A stretch of DNA of 49,508 nucleotides from Microbacteriaceae bacterium (GCA_947455435.1 CANGNZ010000005.1:1-49508), one strand, 5' to 3'. Numbered from the stretch's first letter, positions 17,617-26,282 are shown. A program made the numbers and translations. The notes: a model not told the origin generated them from the sequence alone.

Positions 17617-18857
17617 TTTTTGCCCTTCTTGCCGAAAGTCTCGAGGAGCTCGGCCTGTAGGTTGATCACGGTTGAAAGTCTCTTTATTCCGAGATTAATG
17701 CGCTCCGGGGTCGGGTACGAGTAGCAAATGCGTAGCCTGTTTTGCCCTGTTCCGTCGCCGTAAAACGCGGTGCCTGGTGTGTAGGCCACCAACTCCTTCA
17801 CGGCGAGTGGGAGCATGGCCTTTGAGTCTATGCCTTCTGGCAGGGTGACCCAAAGGTAAAAACCGCCGTCTGGGCGTGTGGTTTCGAGGTTGGGCAGATA
17901 CTCGGCCATGGCATCTAGCGCTGCGTCCCGGCGTTCGCGGTAAACACCGCGGAACGTTTCGACCTGGCCCTGCCAGTCGGCATGTTCCAAATAAGAAGAA
18001 ATCATCATCTGACTAAACGATGACGGGCACAAAATTGCAGATTCGTTAGCCAAAACGAGTTTGTCGCGAATCGCTGGCGGTGCTAGGACGTAGCCAACAC
18101 GGAATCCTGGCGCCAAAATCTTCGAAAACGACCCCAAATAAACAATTCCTTCTTCGTCCATCGAACGAAGCGCGTCTGGCACCGGCTTGTCGAAGTAGAG
18201 CAGGCCGTATGGGTTGTCCTCAAGGATCAAAATATGGTTTTTCTTGCAAAGCTCAAGAATCTTCGCTCTTCGAGCCTTGGCAAGTGTCACACCTGAGGGG
18301 TTCGCGAAGTTTGGCACCAGATATAGGAACTTGATTTTGCGACCCTGAGCCTTGAGCGACTTGATTGCCGACTCGAGTGCCTCGGGGATCATGCCGTCAT
18401 TGTCGGTGAGCACATGTTCCACGTGAGCTTCGTAGTGCCTGAAAATGCCTAGAGCACCAACATACGAAGGCCCCTCGGCCAAAACCACGTCGTCTTTGTC
18501 TAGAAACAAGCCGCTGAGCAGCTCGAGCCCGTGCTGCGAACCGGTGGTGATCACAATATCTTCAACCGATGAACGGATGCCTTCGAGAGCCATGAGTTCA
18601 CGGGTTTGGTCTCGAAGCTTCAGGTCACCCTGGCCACCGCCATACTGAATCGCCAAGTCACCCTGCGATTTCATCATCGATTCGTACGCGTCGCTAAGCA
18701 GATCTTTTGGCAAAGCCGAAACGAATGGCATTCCCCCGGCCAGCGAGACAACTTCTGGCCGCGAAACCACGGCAAAGAGTGCACGAACCTCAGAAACAGA
18801 GAGGTTGTGGGCGCGGGCAGAATAGGCGTCTAACCAAGTGTCAAGGTTTTTGCGCAT
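17613..18857 (-). CDS. PLP-dependent aminotransferase, class I/II (2-aminoadipate/MocR-like fold)
   Basis: A 414-residue fold-type I aminotransferase. The PLP lysine is Lys-246 in GSFSKILAPGFRVG. Other family marks are the TTGSQHGLELL cofactor region, VPNFANPSG, and EDNPYG. The pattern resembles LysN-type 2-aminoadipate and related broad-specificity aminotransferases, often named only 'PLP-dependent aminotransferase family'; substrate unknown. It lacks the GntR DNA-binding domain of true MocR regulators. It overlaps ddl by 4 nt, so the two may be co-translated, and it lies between ddl and trxA, a neighbourhood seen in other actinobacteria near parB. Confidence 0.88.
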   Translation of the reverse strand: MRKNLDTWLDAYSARAHNLSVSEVRALFAVVSRPEVVSLAGGMPFVSALPKDLLSDAYESMMKSQGDLAIQYGGGQGDLKLRDQTRELMALEGIRSSVEDIVITTGSQHGLELLSGLFLDKDDVVLAEGPSYVGALGIFRHYEAHVEHVLTDNDGMIPEALESAIKSLKAQGRKIKFLYLVPNFANPSGVTLAKARRAKILELCKKNHILILEDNPYGLLYFDKPVPDALRSMDEEGIVYLGSFSKILAPGFRVGYVLAPPAIRDKLVLANESAILCPSSFSQMMISSYLEHADWQGQVETFRGVYRERRDAALDAMAEYLPNLETTRPDGGFYLWVTLPEGIDSKAMLPLAVKELVAYTPGTAFYGDGTGQNRLRICYSYPTPERINLGIKRLSTVINLQAELLETFGKKGKK

Positions 18858-18914
18858 GCGGCCCCCGTTCAGGCGTGTTTCAGGTCAACGCGCCATTGGG
18901 TTTGTCTATAAAGA

Positions 18915-19235
18915 CTAGCCGATGAAGTCTTTTAGGTCAGCCATAAGAGCGACCTTTGGCTTAGCGCCAACAATCGACTTAGCAGGCTGGCCGTTCTCGA
19001 AGACGATTAGCGCCGGGATGCCAGTGATTCCGTACTGCATGGCGATCTGCGGCTCGTTGTCTACGTTGAGCTTGTAAACCTGAAGCTTGTCAGCGTTCTC
19101 GGCAGCGATTTCGTCTACGATCGGCGAAACCTGGCGGCACGGGCCACACCATTCGGCCCAGAAGTCGACTAGGACTGGCTTGCTCGATGAAAGTACTTTG
19201 CTCTGCCATTCGGCGGTGGTGATGTTTTCGGTCAT
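18915..19235 (-). CDS. trxA: Thioredoxin
   Basis: A small cytoplasmic disulfide reductase of 106 residues with the active site WCGPC (Trp-29, Cys-30, Cys-33), the cis-proline region GITGIPALIVF, and normal thioredoxin length. It receives electrons from the thioredoxin reductase encoded 30 nt upstream; the pair forms a redox operon. Such trxB-trxA pairs near the origin are typical of actinobacteria. Confidence 0.97.
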   Translation of the reverse strand: MTENITTAEWQSKVLSSSKPVLVDFWAEWCGPCRQVSPIVDEIAAENADKLQVYKLNVDNEPQIAMQYGITGIPALIVFENGQPAKSIVGAKPKVALMADLKDFIG

Positions 19236-19265
19236 GATCGGTTTCCTTTTGTCCTAGTTAGAAAT

Positions 19266-20186
19266 TTAGTGGGCGGTTAGGTAGTGCTCTGCGTCTAGCG
19301 CTGCGACACACCCAGAACCGGCGGCGGTGATTGCCTGTCGGTAGGTCGGGTCGATTACATCGCCGGCTGCAAACACGCCTGGGAGGCTGGTCTTCGACGA
19401 GCGACCTTCAACGTGGATGAACTTTTCTGGGGTGAGTTCGAGCTGGTCTTCGACCAACCAGACTCGTGGGTCGTTACCGATTGCGATGAACAGGCCGTCT
19501 AGGGCTAATTCGCGCTTATCACCGGTGACGGTGTCTTCGAGAGTTACAGCCTCGAGCTTCGTTTCGCCCTTGAGCTCAGCCACAGCCGAGTTCCAGATCA
19601 CTTCGATCTTCGGGTTGTTTAGTGCACGCTCCTGCATGATTTTCGAAGCCTTGAAGCTGTCGCGACGGTGAATCAGATACACCTTGTCCGCGAAGCGGGT
19701 TAGAAAGTTCGCTTCTTCCATGGCCGAGTCGCCACCGCCAACTACCGCGATGGTCTTTTGTCTGAAGAAGAAGCCGTCGCAGGTTGCACACCACGAAACT
19801 CCGTGGCCAGAAAGTTCCTTTTCACGCGGCAAACCAAGCTCGCGATAGGCCGCTCCGGTTGCCAAGATGACAGCCTTGGCTTCAAAGGTCTTTCCTTCGC
19901 CGGTCTTGATGATTTTTACATCTCCACGAAGATCCACTTCGACAACGTCGTCGAGCAGAATTTCGGTGCCAAAACGCTCGGCTTGGGCTTGAAAGTTTGC
20001 CATTAGGTCTGGGCCCATCAGGCCCTCTGGGAAGCCAGGGAAGTTTTCTACTTCGGTGGTCTTCATAAGTTCGCCACCGGCTTCAACCGATGAGGCGATA
20101 AGTAGCGGGTTTAGCCCTGCGCGCGCCGTGTAAATGGCCGCGGTGTAGCCGGCTGGGCCGGAACCGATGATGATTACTTCGCGCAA
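19266..20186 (-). CDS. trxB: Thioredoxin reductase (NADPH)
   Basis: A flavoprotein of 306 residues that reduces thioredoxin with NADPH. The FAD motif GSGPAGYTAA is at about 8-17, the redox-active CATC is at 133-136, the NADPH motif GGGDSAMEEA follows, and the second FAD motif GVFAAGDV is near the C-terminus. The start is TTG at 20186 with AGGAGA about 8 nt upstream. It follows murJ by 37 nt and precedes trxA. Confidence 0.97.
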   Translation of the reverse strand: MREVIIIGSGPAGYTAAIYTARAGLNPLLIASSVEAGGELMKTTEVENFPGFPEGLMGPDLMANFQAQAERFGTEILLDDVVEVDLRGDVKIIKTGEGKTFEAKAVILATGAAYRELGLPREKELSGHGVSWCATCDGFFFRQKTIAVVGGGDSAMEEANFLTRFADKVYLIHRRDSFKASKIMQERALNNPKIEVIWNSAVAELKGETKLEAVTLEDTVTGDKRELALDGLFIAIGNDPRVWLVEDQLELTPEKFIHVEGRSSKTSLPGVFAAGDVIDPTYRQAITAAGSGCVAALDAEHYLTAH

Positions 20187-20223
20187 GGGGATCTCCTGTT
20201 AGTTACACAACTAATAGTCGATT

Positions 20224-21861
20224 TTATCGGCGGATTATTCCCCTAATGGCCTTCAGCGAGGTGTCGGCTTCGGGAACATTCAAAAACTTTAGAACGACTG
20301 CATAGACGGCGAGCATTACCAAGCCAACAGCACCCGAAGAGACGAGCGCACCGACAACGGTTTTGAGTGCGAACGAGCCGGCAACCAAACCCCCGAAAAG
20401 GTTCATCGTTACCAAGCCAACGCCGCCTGCGAGAGCTGCGGCGAGGATCATCGAAACCAGTGCGCCCGAAAGTTTTAGCCCTTCGAAAGCGCCGATTCGC
20501 TTGCGCAGCACGCGGTAAGCGATGATCGCCTGAACGGTGATGCTGATGCTGTTAACCAAAGCCATCGAGGCAACTAGCCACTGGGCTGGCACGGTGAGCG
20601 CGACTGTTATGGCACCGGCAATAAAAAGAGCGATTTGGGCAACAGTGAATATGAAAGGGCTCTTGGTGTCTTCGAGCGCGTAGAAGGCACGTTGCAACAT
20701 GAAGACGAAGCTGAACGGAATCAAACCGAACATCATTGCGATCAGGACGTTGCCGAGCGCGACGGTCGACGGGTACTCACCCACGAACACTCGCGAAATC
20801 GGGTAGGCGAGCACCATGAGCACGGCAGTAGACAGGGCGCTGATTGCGAGGATCGCCCGAAGGCTCTTGCCCAGGTCTGCCTTGAGTTCTTTGAATTTCT
20901 TAGCCGCTGCGTGAGTTGAGATCTTGGTGAACGAGGCGGTCGCAATCGAAACCGTTGCAATTGAGTGAGGGAGCATGAAAATCAACCATGCGATCGAAGA
21001 AGCGGCCACAGACGCAATCGCGATCTTTGGGTCTGCGTTCTTTTCGCGGTGGCTAACCGCTTGTGAAGCGATGATGGTTTGCACGAGTCCGCCGATTTGA
21101 GTGATCAGGACCATGCCGAGCGTCCAGGTCGCCGCCTTCAAGGCTGGGCGCAAGCCAACCCCGCGCCACTCGAAGTTGAGCTTGAACTTGAGGCCGATCC
21201 GCTTCCAGAACGCAAACAGGATCACGGCTTGGGCCGCGACGCCCAAGGTAGCTGTACCGGCTAGAAGGGCGATTTCGCCGGGGCCCCACATGGTTACGAC
21301 CCTGAAACCGGTTGGGTCTGCACCAAAAATCGAGATGAACGCTCCAAGGCCGACAATGGCAACCAGGTTGTTGAGCACCGGTGCCCACATGAAAGGGCCA
21401 AAGGCGCTTCGCGCGTTGAGCACCTCACCGAGAAGCGAGTAGAGCCCGTAGAAAAACAGTTGTGGCAGGCACCAGTAGGCAAAGGCTGTTGCCAGAGCGA
21501 GTTGGTTGCTTGACCAACCTGCGGTGTAGAGGCTCACCAATAGCGGTGCGGCCGCGGTGGTGATTACCGTCACGGCAAAAAACATTGTGATGATCAAGGT
21601 GAGCAGGCGGTCGATGTAACCCTTGCCGCCGTCTTTGTGGCTGCGGGCGCGAACAATCTGAGGCACCAGCACCGCGTTGAGCACGCCACCGACGATGATC
21701 GCGTAAACGTTGTTGGGCAACTGGTTGGCAACACCGAAGGCATCTGCCGCGTTGGTAGTCACACCGATGGTGAGTGCGAGCATGACGGCACGAACAAAAC
21801 CGAGAATGCGCGAGACGATTGTGCCCGAGGCCATGATCATCGAAGATCTTGCGAGGCTCAA
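20224..21861 (-). CDS. murJ: Lipid II flippase MurJ (MviN)
   Basis: A 545-residue polytopic membrane protein of the MOP superfamily, with about 14 hydrophobic segments, that moves lipid II across the membrane for wall synthesis. Family marks include the N-terminal SRILGFVRAVMLA and the first-loop ANQLPNNVYAIIVGG. The mycobacterial homolog carries a large C-terminal pseudokinase domain; this version ends after the membrane part. Its ATG overlaps the stop of the upstream DUF6049-like gene by 4 nt. Confidence 0.95.
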   Translation of the reverse strand: MSLARSSMIMASGTIVSRILGFVRAVMLALTIGVTTNAADAFGVANQLPNNVYAIIVGGVLNAVLVPQIVRARSHKDGGKGYIDRLLTLIITMFFAVTVITTAAAPLLVSLYTAGWSSNQLALATAFAYWCLPQLFFYGLYSLLGEVLNARSAFGPFMWAPVLNNLVAIVGLGAFISIFGADPTGFRVVTMWGPGEIALLAGTATLGVAAQAVILFAFWKRIGLKFKLNFEWRGVGLRPALKAATWTLGMVLITQIGGLVQTIIASQAVSHREKNADPKIAIASVAASSIAWLIFMLPHSIATVSIATASFTKISTHAAAKKFKELKADLGKSLRAILAISALSTAVLMVLAYPISRVFVGEYPSTVALGNVLIAMMFGLIPFSFVFMLQRAFYALEDTKSPFIFTVAQIALFIAGAITVALTVPAQWLVASMALVNSISITVQAIIAYRVLRKRIGAFEGLKLSGALVSMILAAALAGGVGLVTMNLFGGLVAGSFALKTVVGALVSSGAVGLVMLAVYAVVLKFLNVPEADTSLKAIRGIIRR

Positions 21862-22337
21862 GCGGCGACCTTCTTTTTGCGCAAGGTGCGAACAACACCT
21901 GCAACACCGAGAAGGACAACCAAGACCACTAATCCGCCAACCAAAACAAACTCAAGGTCAGAGTTGATGTGCATATTTAGTTTCACGTTTTTCGTTAGGC
22001 GAACCCCGGTGGTGCTCGTAAGCCAAACCTCAAGCTCGACGTCGCCACTCGAGATCGCCTTCACCGGAACCTTGGCGGTGTAGGTGCTGAAGCCAGGCAC
22101 AACCGCAGCGGTTGCCTCGGGCATCGTTACCTTCGAATTGTTGGCACTCACGTGAATCAGCACGCGCGCTTGGCTGTCGTAATCATTTCGGATGATGATC
22201 GGCAGGCGAGAGTCCTTGGCGACCATGTTGATGTCGCTGGCATTGACAATCTTGATGTCGTATGTGTCTGCGGCTGTGGCTGGGTTAGCTGCGAAGAATC
22301 CCAAGGCAACAAGCAGGGCGGCGAGAATTCGCTTCAT
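21858..22337 (-). CDS. Short DUF6049-like membrane-anchored protein
   Basis: This 159-residue protein has a signal peptide (MKRILAALLVALGFF... ending near ATAADT), an extracellular beta-rich domain with LPIIIRNDYDSQARVLIHV, and a C-terminal membrane segment followed by RTLRKKKVAA. In actinobacteria the gene between mutT4-like NUDIX and murJ usually encodes a DUF6049 protein of 700-800 residues; the pattern here resembles only its C-terminal domain. Start at 22337 is chosen for GGAG about 9 nt upstream and the signal peptide. It overlaps both neighbours by 4 nt. Function unknown; a link to MurJ-dependent wall synthesis is inferred from context. Confidence 0.7.
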   Translation of the reverse strand: MKRILAALLVALGFFAANPATAADTYDIKIVNASDINMVAKDSRLPIIIRNDYDSQARVLIHVSANNSKVTMPEATAAVVPGFSTYTAKVPVKAISSGDVELEVWLTSTTGVRLTKNVKLNMHINSDLEFVLVGGLVVLVVLLGVAGVVRTLRKKKVAA

Positions 22338-22801
22338 CGATTTCGCTCCACCCATTCGATGACTCCGCGAGCCATCTTGCGTTCGTTTTCGTGGGCAAGA
22401 ATACCCGAGAGGTCGTCGAGGGCTACCCATTTGATATCGACAGCCTCGTGGTCTGGGTCGTTTTCGACCGTTAGTTCGCCGCCGATTTGGCGCATCAAGA
22501 AGTGGTGCACGGTTTTGTGAATCAGCTTGCCGCTCGCCTGAAACTTGTAGTCGATCACGCCGAGGGGGGCGATGATTTCGCAAATCAAGCCGGTTTCTTC
22601 GGCGACCTCACGAATCGCTGCGACTTCAATCGTTTCGTCGCCCTCTGGGTGCCCTTTCGGAACACACCACTCGAGGCGGTTGCTTCGGGTCTGCCGACCA
22701 ATCAACGCAACCATGTTGCTGCCATCTGCAGCCAGCACAAACCCGCCGGCGGAGGTCTCTTCGACCTGCCTACCTCTTGGCTGCATCGGGTTCGGTTTCA
22801 T
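22334..22801 (-). CDS. NUDIX hydrolase (MutT4-like)
   Basis: A 155-residue NUDIX protein with the box GHPEGDETIEVAAIREVAEETGLI-type pattern (G-x5-E-x7-REVAEETGL) at about residues 50-72. Members hydrolyse nucleoside diphosphates linked to another moiety. Position divergent from the CCA enzyme and upstream of the murJ cluster matches mycobacterial mutT4. Start ATG at 22801 is 43 nt from the divergent ATG of cca, and no Shine-Dalgarno is visible, so the mRNA may be leaderless. The frame continues upstream to 23041 but that overlaps cca and is not family sequence. Substrate unknown. Confidence 0.88.
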   Translation of the reverse strand: MKPNPMQPRGRQVEETSAGGFVLAADGSNMVALIGRQTRSNRLEWCVPKGHPEGDETIEVAAIREVAEETGLICEIIAPLGVIDYKFQASGKLIHKTVHHFLMRQIGGELTVENDPDHEAVDIKWVALDDLSGILAHENERKMARGVIEWVERNR

Positions 22802-22844
22802 TAGACAAAGCCTAAACCCGCAACCCTGTGGCACACTAAAAGCC

Positions 22845-24263
22845 ATGCAAACGGTTGCCCAAGCGCTCGCCAATCTCGAGCGCATCACTAACGAGCCGTT
22901 GTTTGTCGAACTCGGCAAACGGTTCGGCGAGGCTGGCTTCGAGCTCTCGCTCGTGGGTGGCCCGGTTCGCGACGCATTCTTGGGTCGCAAGGCTCCCGAC
23001 CTCGACTTCACCACCGACGCCCGTCCAGACGACATCATCAAGGTTCTAAAGGGTTTTGTTGATGCTCACTGGGACATCGGCCGCGAGTTTGGAACGATCG
23101 GTGCCAGAGTCGGCAACGACCAGATCGAAATCACCACTTACCGTGCCGACAAATACGAGCCCGAGAGCCGCAAACCAGAGGTGGCCTTCGGCAACGACCT
23201 GAACGAAGATCTCTTTAGACGCGACTTCACAATCAACTCGATGGCGCTTCGCCTACCTTCGAAAACATTTGTTGACCCTTTCAACGGTTTGCAGGACCTC
23301 TTGGCCGGGGTTATTCGCACGCCGGGCAAACCCGAGGACTCATTCAGCGACGACCCACTGCGCATGATGCGTGGCGCCCGGTTCGCCTCGCAGCTCGGGT
23401 TCGAAATCGAACCGGCAACCTTCGACGCCATGGTTGCTATGGCCGCGCGCATCGAAATAATCTCTGCTGAGCGCGTCCGCGATGAAATCGTAAAGCTCAT
23501 GCTTGGCGAAAACCCGCGCAAGGGTCTTACGGCGCTTGTCGATTCAGGGCTCGCAGAGCTCGTGTTGCCAGAACTTCCTGCGCTCCGCCTCGAGGTCGAC
23601 GAACACCACCACCACAAGGACGTCTACGAACACACACTCACCGTTGTTGAGCAGGCGATTGACTACGAAAAGAATTACGGGCTCGAAGGCGACTTTGTGC
23701 TTCGCTTTGCCGCTTTGCTGCACGACTGCGGCAAGCCGAAGACTCGCAGGCTCGAGCCGGGGGGCGGTGTGAGCTTCCACCAACACGATCTAGTTGGCTC
23801 GCGCCTCGCCAAAAAGCGCATGCAGGCGCTCAAGTTCGACAACGAAACCATTCGGGCCGTCGGCCGCCTGATTGAGCTTCACCTTCGCTTTTTTGGCTAC
23901 GGTGACCAAGGCTGGAGTGACTCGGCAGTGCGCCGCTACGTTCGCGACGCCGAAGACCTGCTTGAGCGCCTTCACGCTCTAACCCGTGCAGACGTAACTA
24001 CGCGCAACAAGCGCAAGGCCGACCGGCTTTCGTTTGCATACGATGACCTAGAAAACCGCATCGCAGCGCTTCGCGAGCAAGAAGAACTCGATTCGCTGCG
24101 CCCAGACCTTAGCGGCGAAGAAATCATGGCAATTCTCGACCTCAAGCCAAGCCCTGAGGTTGGCGAGGCAAGAGCGTTTCTCATGGAACTTCGCCTAGAG
24201 GAGGGTTCAATCGGCCCCGAGGCCGCAAAAGAACGCTTGCTCGCCTGGTGGTCTAGCAGGTAG
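22845..24263 (+). CDS. cca: CCA tRNA nucleotidyltransferase
   Basis: Adds or repairs the CCA end of tRNAs, needed here since the two tRNA genes in the window lack encoded CCA. The 472-residue protein has the class II polymerase head with GGPVRD (38-43) and metal-binding DLDF (52-55), the RRDFTIN motif, and a following HD domain with LLHDCGKPK. The presence of the HD domain matches actinobacterial members (mycobacterial PcnA). Start ATG 22845 fits MQTVAQAL. The frame extends upstream to 22572 but overlaps the divergent NUDIX gene. No Shine-Dalgarno, so leaderless initiation is likely. Confidence 0.95.
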   Translation: MQTVAQALANLERITNEPLFVELGKRFGEAGFELSLVGGPVRDAFLGRKAPDLDFTTDARPDDIIKVLKGFVDAHWDIGREFGTIGARVGNDQIEITTYRADKYEPESRKPEVAFGNDLNEDLFRRDFTINSMALRLPSKTFVDPFNGLQDLLAGVIRTPGKPEDSFSDDPLRMMRGARFASQLGFEIEPATFDAMVAMAARIEIISAERVRDEIVKLMLGENPRKGLTALVDSGLAELVLPELPALRLEVDEHHHHKDVYEHTLTVVEQAIDYEKNYGLEGDFVLRFAALLHDCGKPKTRRLEPGGGVSFHQHDLVGSRLAKKRMQALKFDNETIRAVGRLIELHLRFFGYGDQGWSDSAVRRYVRDAEDLLERLHALTRADVTTRNKRKADRLSFAYDDLENRIAALREQEELDSLRPDLSGEEIMAILDLKPSPEVGEARAFLMELRLEEGSIGPEAAKERLLAWWSSR

Positions 24264-24274
24264 AGTAGACAGGT

Positions 24275-24360
24275 TGCCCATATCTTTGGGCAGCGATGCT
24301 TATTTACCCTCCTGTTATGGAAGTCCCATAACCGTTTAGTCCGAAGGAGGTGGGTTAGTT
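24275..24360 (+). promoter_or_regulatory. Leader of the rpsF operon with two hairpins
   Basis: TGCCCA-6nt-TGGGCA (24275-24292) may terminate cca transcription. GTTATGG-5nt-CCATAAC (24314-24332) is followed by CCGAAGGAGG, the Shine-Dalgarno of rpsF. In other phyla the S6:S18 complex binds an rpsF leader with a conserved CCG; whether this leader does so is only inference. Confidence 0.4.
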
Positions 24361-24759
24361 ATGCATCCATACGAGCTCATGGTTATCCTCGACCCGTCAG
24401 TCGAAGAACGTACCGTTGCTCCAAGCCTCGACAAATTCCTTAACGTAGTTCGCAATGGTGGAGGCACCATCGACAACGTTGAAATCTGGGGAAAACGTCG
24501 TCTGGCCTACGAAATCAACAAGAAGACCGAAGGCATCTACGCCGTCGTGAACCTGAAGGCAACTTCTGCCGACATTCTCGAAGTAGATCGCCAGCTACGA
24601 CTTTCAGAAGCCGTCATGCGTACCAAGGTTCTTCGTGCAGACGAAGCTGTCGTCAGCATCAAGCCGATTGATGTTCCAGAGATCACTGCTGCAGAGATCG
24701 CTGACACCAAGCCTGCTCGTGCTCCGCGCAAGCCAGCTGCCAAGAAGGACGCTGAGTAG
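24361..24759 (+). CDS. rpsF: 30S ribosomal protein S6
   Basis: A 132-residue S6 protein that pairs with S18 on the small-subunit platform. It begins [16 protein letters not shown] and has [18 protein letters not shown], both family hallmarks. The core ends near residue 95; the tail (about 100-132) is Ala/Lys/Pro-rich and probably flexible, longer than the common 96-101-residue form. AAGGAGG is 9-10 nt upstream. First gene of rpsF-ssb-rpsR-rplI. Confidence 0.97.
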   Translation: MHPYELMVILDPSVEERTVAPSLDKFLNVVRNGGGTIDNVEIWGKRRLAYEINKKTEGIYAVVNLKATSADILEVDRQLRLSEAVMRTKVLRADEAVVSIKPIDVPEITAAEIADTKPARAPRKPAAKKDAE

Positions 24760-24764
24760 CCAAA

Positions 24765-25253
24765 ATGGCCGGCGAACTAAACGTAACGATTGTTGGCAAC
24801 CTTGCCGACGATCCTGAGCTGCGTTACACCCAGGGTGGAGTAGCGGTTGTTAGCGTTCGCGTGGGTTCAACCCCTCGCACGTTCAACCGTCAGACCAACG
24901 CATGGGAAGACGGCGAGACCGTGTGGGTGCGTTGCACCGCATGGCGCGAGCTAGCAGAAAACGTTGCTCAGTCGCTTACCAAAGGCACCCGCGTTATCGT
25001 GACCGGTCGACTAAAGGCCCCTTCGGCCTATCAGTCGGCTGCTGGTGAGGCTCGCGCCTCGCTTGAGCTAGACATCGACGAAATCGGTGGCTCGCTTCGC
25101 TACGCAACTGCCTCAATCACCCGTCGTGCCCGTGAGGGCGGCGCAGTAGCCGAGACCCCTTGGGGCGACTCGGGTGCTGCCAAGGCACCTAAGGCAGCAG
25201 ATGACTGGGCAAACCCAGGCGCAGCTGCCGGCGCAGACGACACCCCGTTCTAA
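24765..25253 (+). CDS. ssb: Single-stranded DNA-binding protein
   Basis: A 162-residue SSB with an N-terminal OB fold (about 1-110, including NLADDPELRYTQGG and VWVRCTAWRELAENVAQSL), a short disordered linker and the acidic tip DDTPF that docks replication partners (consensus DDDIPF). It protects single strands during replication and repair. The gene starts 5 nt after rpsF, in the conserved rpsF-ssb-rpsR order. Confidence 0.97.
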   Translation: MAGELNVTIVGNLADDPELRYTQGGVAVVSVRVGSTPRTFNRQTNAWEDGETVWVRCTAWRELAENVAQSLTKGTRVIVTGRLKAPSAYQSAAGEARASLELDIDEIGGSLRYATASITRRAREGGAVAETPWGDSGAAKAPKAADDWANPGAAAGADDTPF

Positions 25254-25276
25254 TTCGAAAACTTTAGGAGTATCAA

Positions 25277-25540
25277 ATGGCTGGAAAGTCCAACGACACT
25301 CGTCGCAAGCCAAACCGCAACGCAAAGAATGCGAAGCTTGCGCCAGTGAAGTCAATCAAGGTTGGCGTTATCGACTACAAAGATATCGCTACCCTGCGTA
25401 AGTTCATCTCGGACCGCGGAAAGATCCGCGCCCGTCGCATCACCGGTGTTTCTGTTCAGGAACAGCGTCTAATCGCCCGTGCCATCAAAAACGCTCGCGA
25501 AATGGCTCTTTTGCCATACTCGGGCGCTGGCCGTAACTAA
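25277..25540 (+). CDS. rpsR: 30S ribosomal protein S18, cysteine-free form
   Basis: An 87-residue S18 with the core [19 protein letters not shown] and a REMALLPY end. It has no cysteine, so the zinc-binding CxxC found in the usual actinobacterial primary S18 (CVFC-type) is absent. Zinc-free S18 is normally a Zur-controlled paralog; here it is in the primary ssb-rplI location. TAGGAG lies upstream of the ATG. Confidence 0.97.
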   Translation: MAGKSNDTRRKPNRNAKNAKLAPVKSIKVGVIDYKDIATLRKFISDRGKIRARRITGVSVQEQRLIARAIKNAREMALLPYSGAGRN

Positions 25541-25553
25541 GGAGTAGGAAGAT

Positions 25554-26006
25554 ATGTCGAAGGTTATTCTGACCAACGAGGTCTCCGGCCTAGGTTCTGC
25601 AGGCGACGTCGTTGAAGTAAAGAACGGTTACGCTCGTAACTTCTTGATCCCGAAGGGCTTTGCAGTCGTTTGGAGCAAGGGTGGCGAGAAGCAGGTTGAG
25701 TCGATTCGCGCAGGCCGCGAAGCACGTGCACTTGCAACCGTTGAAGAGGCACAGACCCTCAAGGCTCGCCTTGAAGAGAAGCCAATCCGCATCGCCGTAA
25801 AGGCCGGTAAAGAGGGTCGCCTATTCGGCGCCGTCAAGACCGCCGACGTCGTTGCAGCTATCGTTGCCGCTGGTCTTCCAGAGGTCGACAAGCGCAAGGT
25901 TGAGTTTGTTGCTCCAGTTCGCGTAACTGGCAACCACGAAGCCACCGTTCGCCTACACGGCGACGTAGTTGCTACCGTAACCCTTCAGGTTGTGGCTGCA
26001 AAGTAA
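25554..26006 (+). CDS. rplI: 50S ribosomal protein L9
   Basis: A 150-residue L9 with the N-terminal RNA-binding domain ([37 protein letters not shown]), a long connecting helix, and the C-terminal domain ([15 protein letters not shown]). Last gene of the rpsF operon, 13 nt after rpsR, and closed by a strong terminator. Confidence 0.97.
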   Translation: MSKVILTNEVSGLGSAGDVVEVKNGYARNFLIPKGFAVVWSKGGEKQVESIRAGREARALATVEEAQTLKARLEEKPIRIAVKAGKEGRLFGAVKTADVVAAIVAAGLPEVDKRKVEFVAPVRVTGNHEATVRLHGDVVATVTLQVVAAK

Positions 26007-26021
26007 CCATATCCACTAGGG

Positions 26022-26055
26022 CGGCGCCGGGTTTCGACCCGGCGCCGTTTCTTTT
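26022..26055 (+). terminator. Rho-independent terminator after rplI
   Basis: CGGCGCCGGGT and ACCCGGCGCCG form a perfect 11-bp stem with a TTCG loop, followed by TTTCTTTT. It ends 5 nt before the first DnaA box of the dnaB upstream region. Confidence 0.93.
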
Positions 26056-26059
26056 ACCC

Positions 26060-26282
26060 TGTGGATAACTTGTGTATAACTAGGGTTTCAGCGTGTCTAA
26101 TTACGGCGCGTCGCAAACTCTAAGGTCGAAGTTTAGACTTTGCAGAAATAGTTTTTACACAGGCTGCAACCCTTGTATTCATTGGGGGAGCAGTTAGTTA
26201 TGCACAAATTGTCCACAAGTTGTCCACAGGTTATGCACAGTTCGAACGGCGTGTCTCCACAGTTCTCCACAATCTATCCACA
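26060..26282. promoter_or_regulatory. Phased DnaA-box array upstream of dnaB
   Basis: Two perfect reverse boxes lie at 26060-26068 (TGTGGATAA) and 26071-26079 (TGTGTATAA), 11 bp apart. After a 26153-26161 TTTTACACA come forward boxes at 26198 (TTATGCACA), 26209 and 26220 (TTGTCCACA), 26231 (TTATGCACA), then GTCTCCACA at 26253, TTCTCCACA at 26263 and CTATCCACA at 26274. Starts are 11, 11, 11, 22, 10 and 11 bp apart, all on one strand, one helical face. The 345-nt gap 26007-26351 holds no gene. Role unknown: DnaA-controlled dnaB promoter, DnaA reservoir or an origin element. Confidence 0.85.

Noticed and set aside
22572-22844. N-terminal extension of the CCA enzyme reading frame
   Set aside because: It overlaps the divergent NUDIX gene in full and precedes the conserved CCA-enzyme N-terminus MQTVAQAL.
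22802-23041. N-terminal extension of the NUDIX reading frame
   Set aside because: It runs antisense through cca; homologous NUDIX sequence begins near MKPNPMQPRG.
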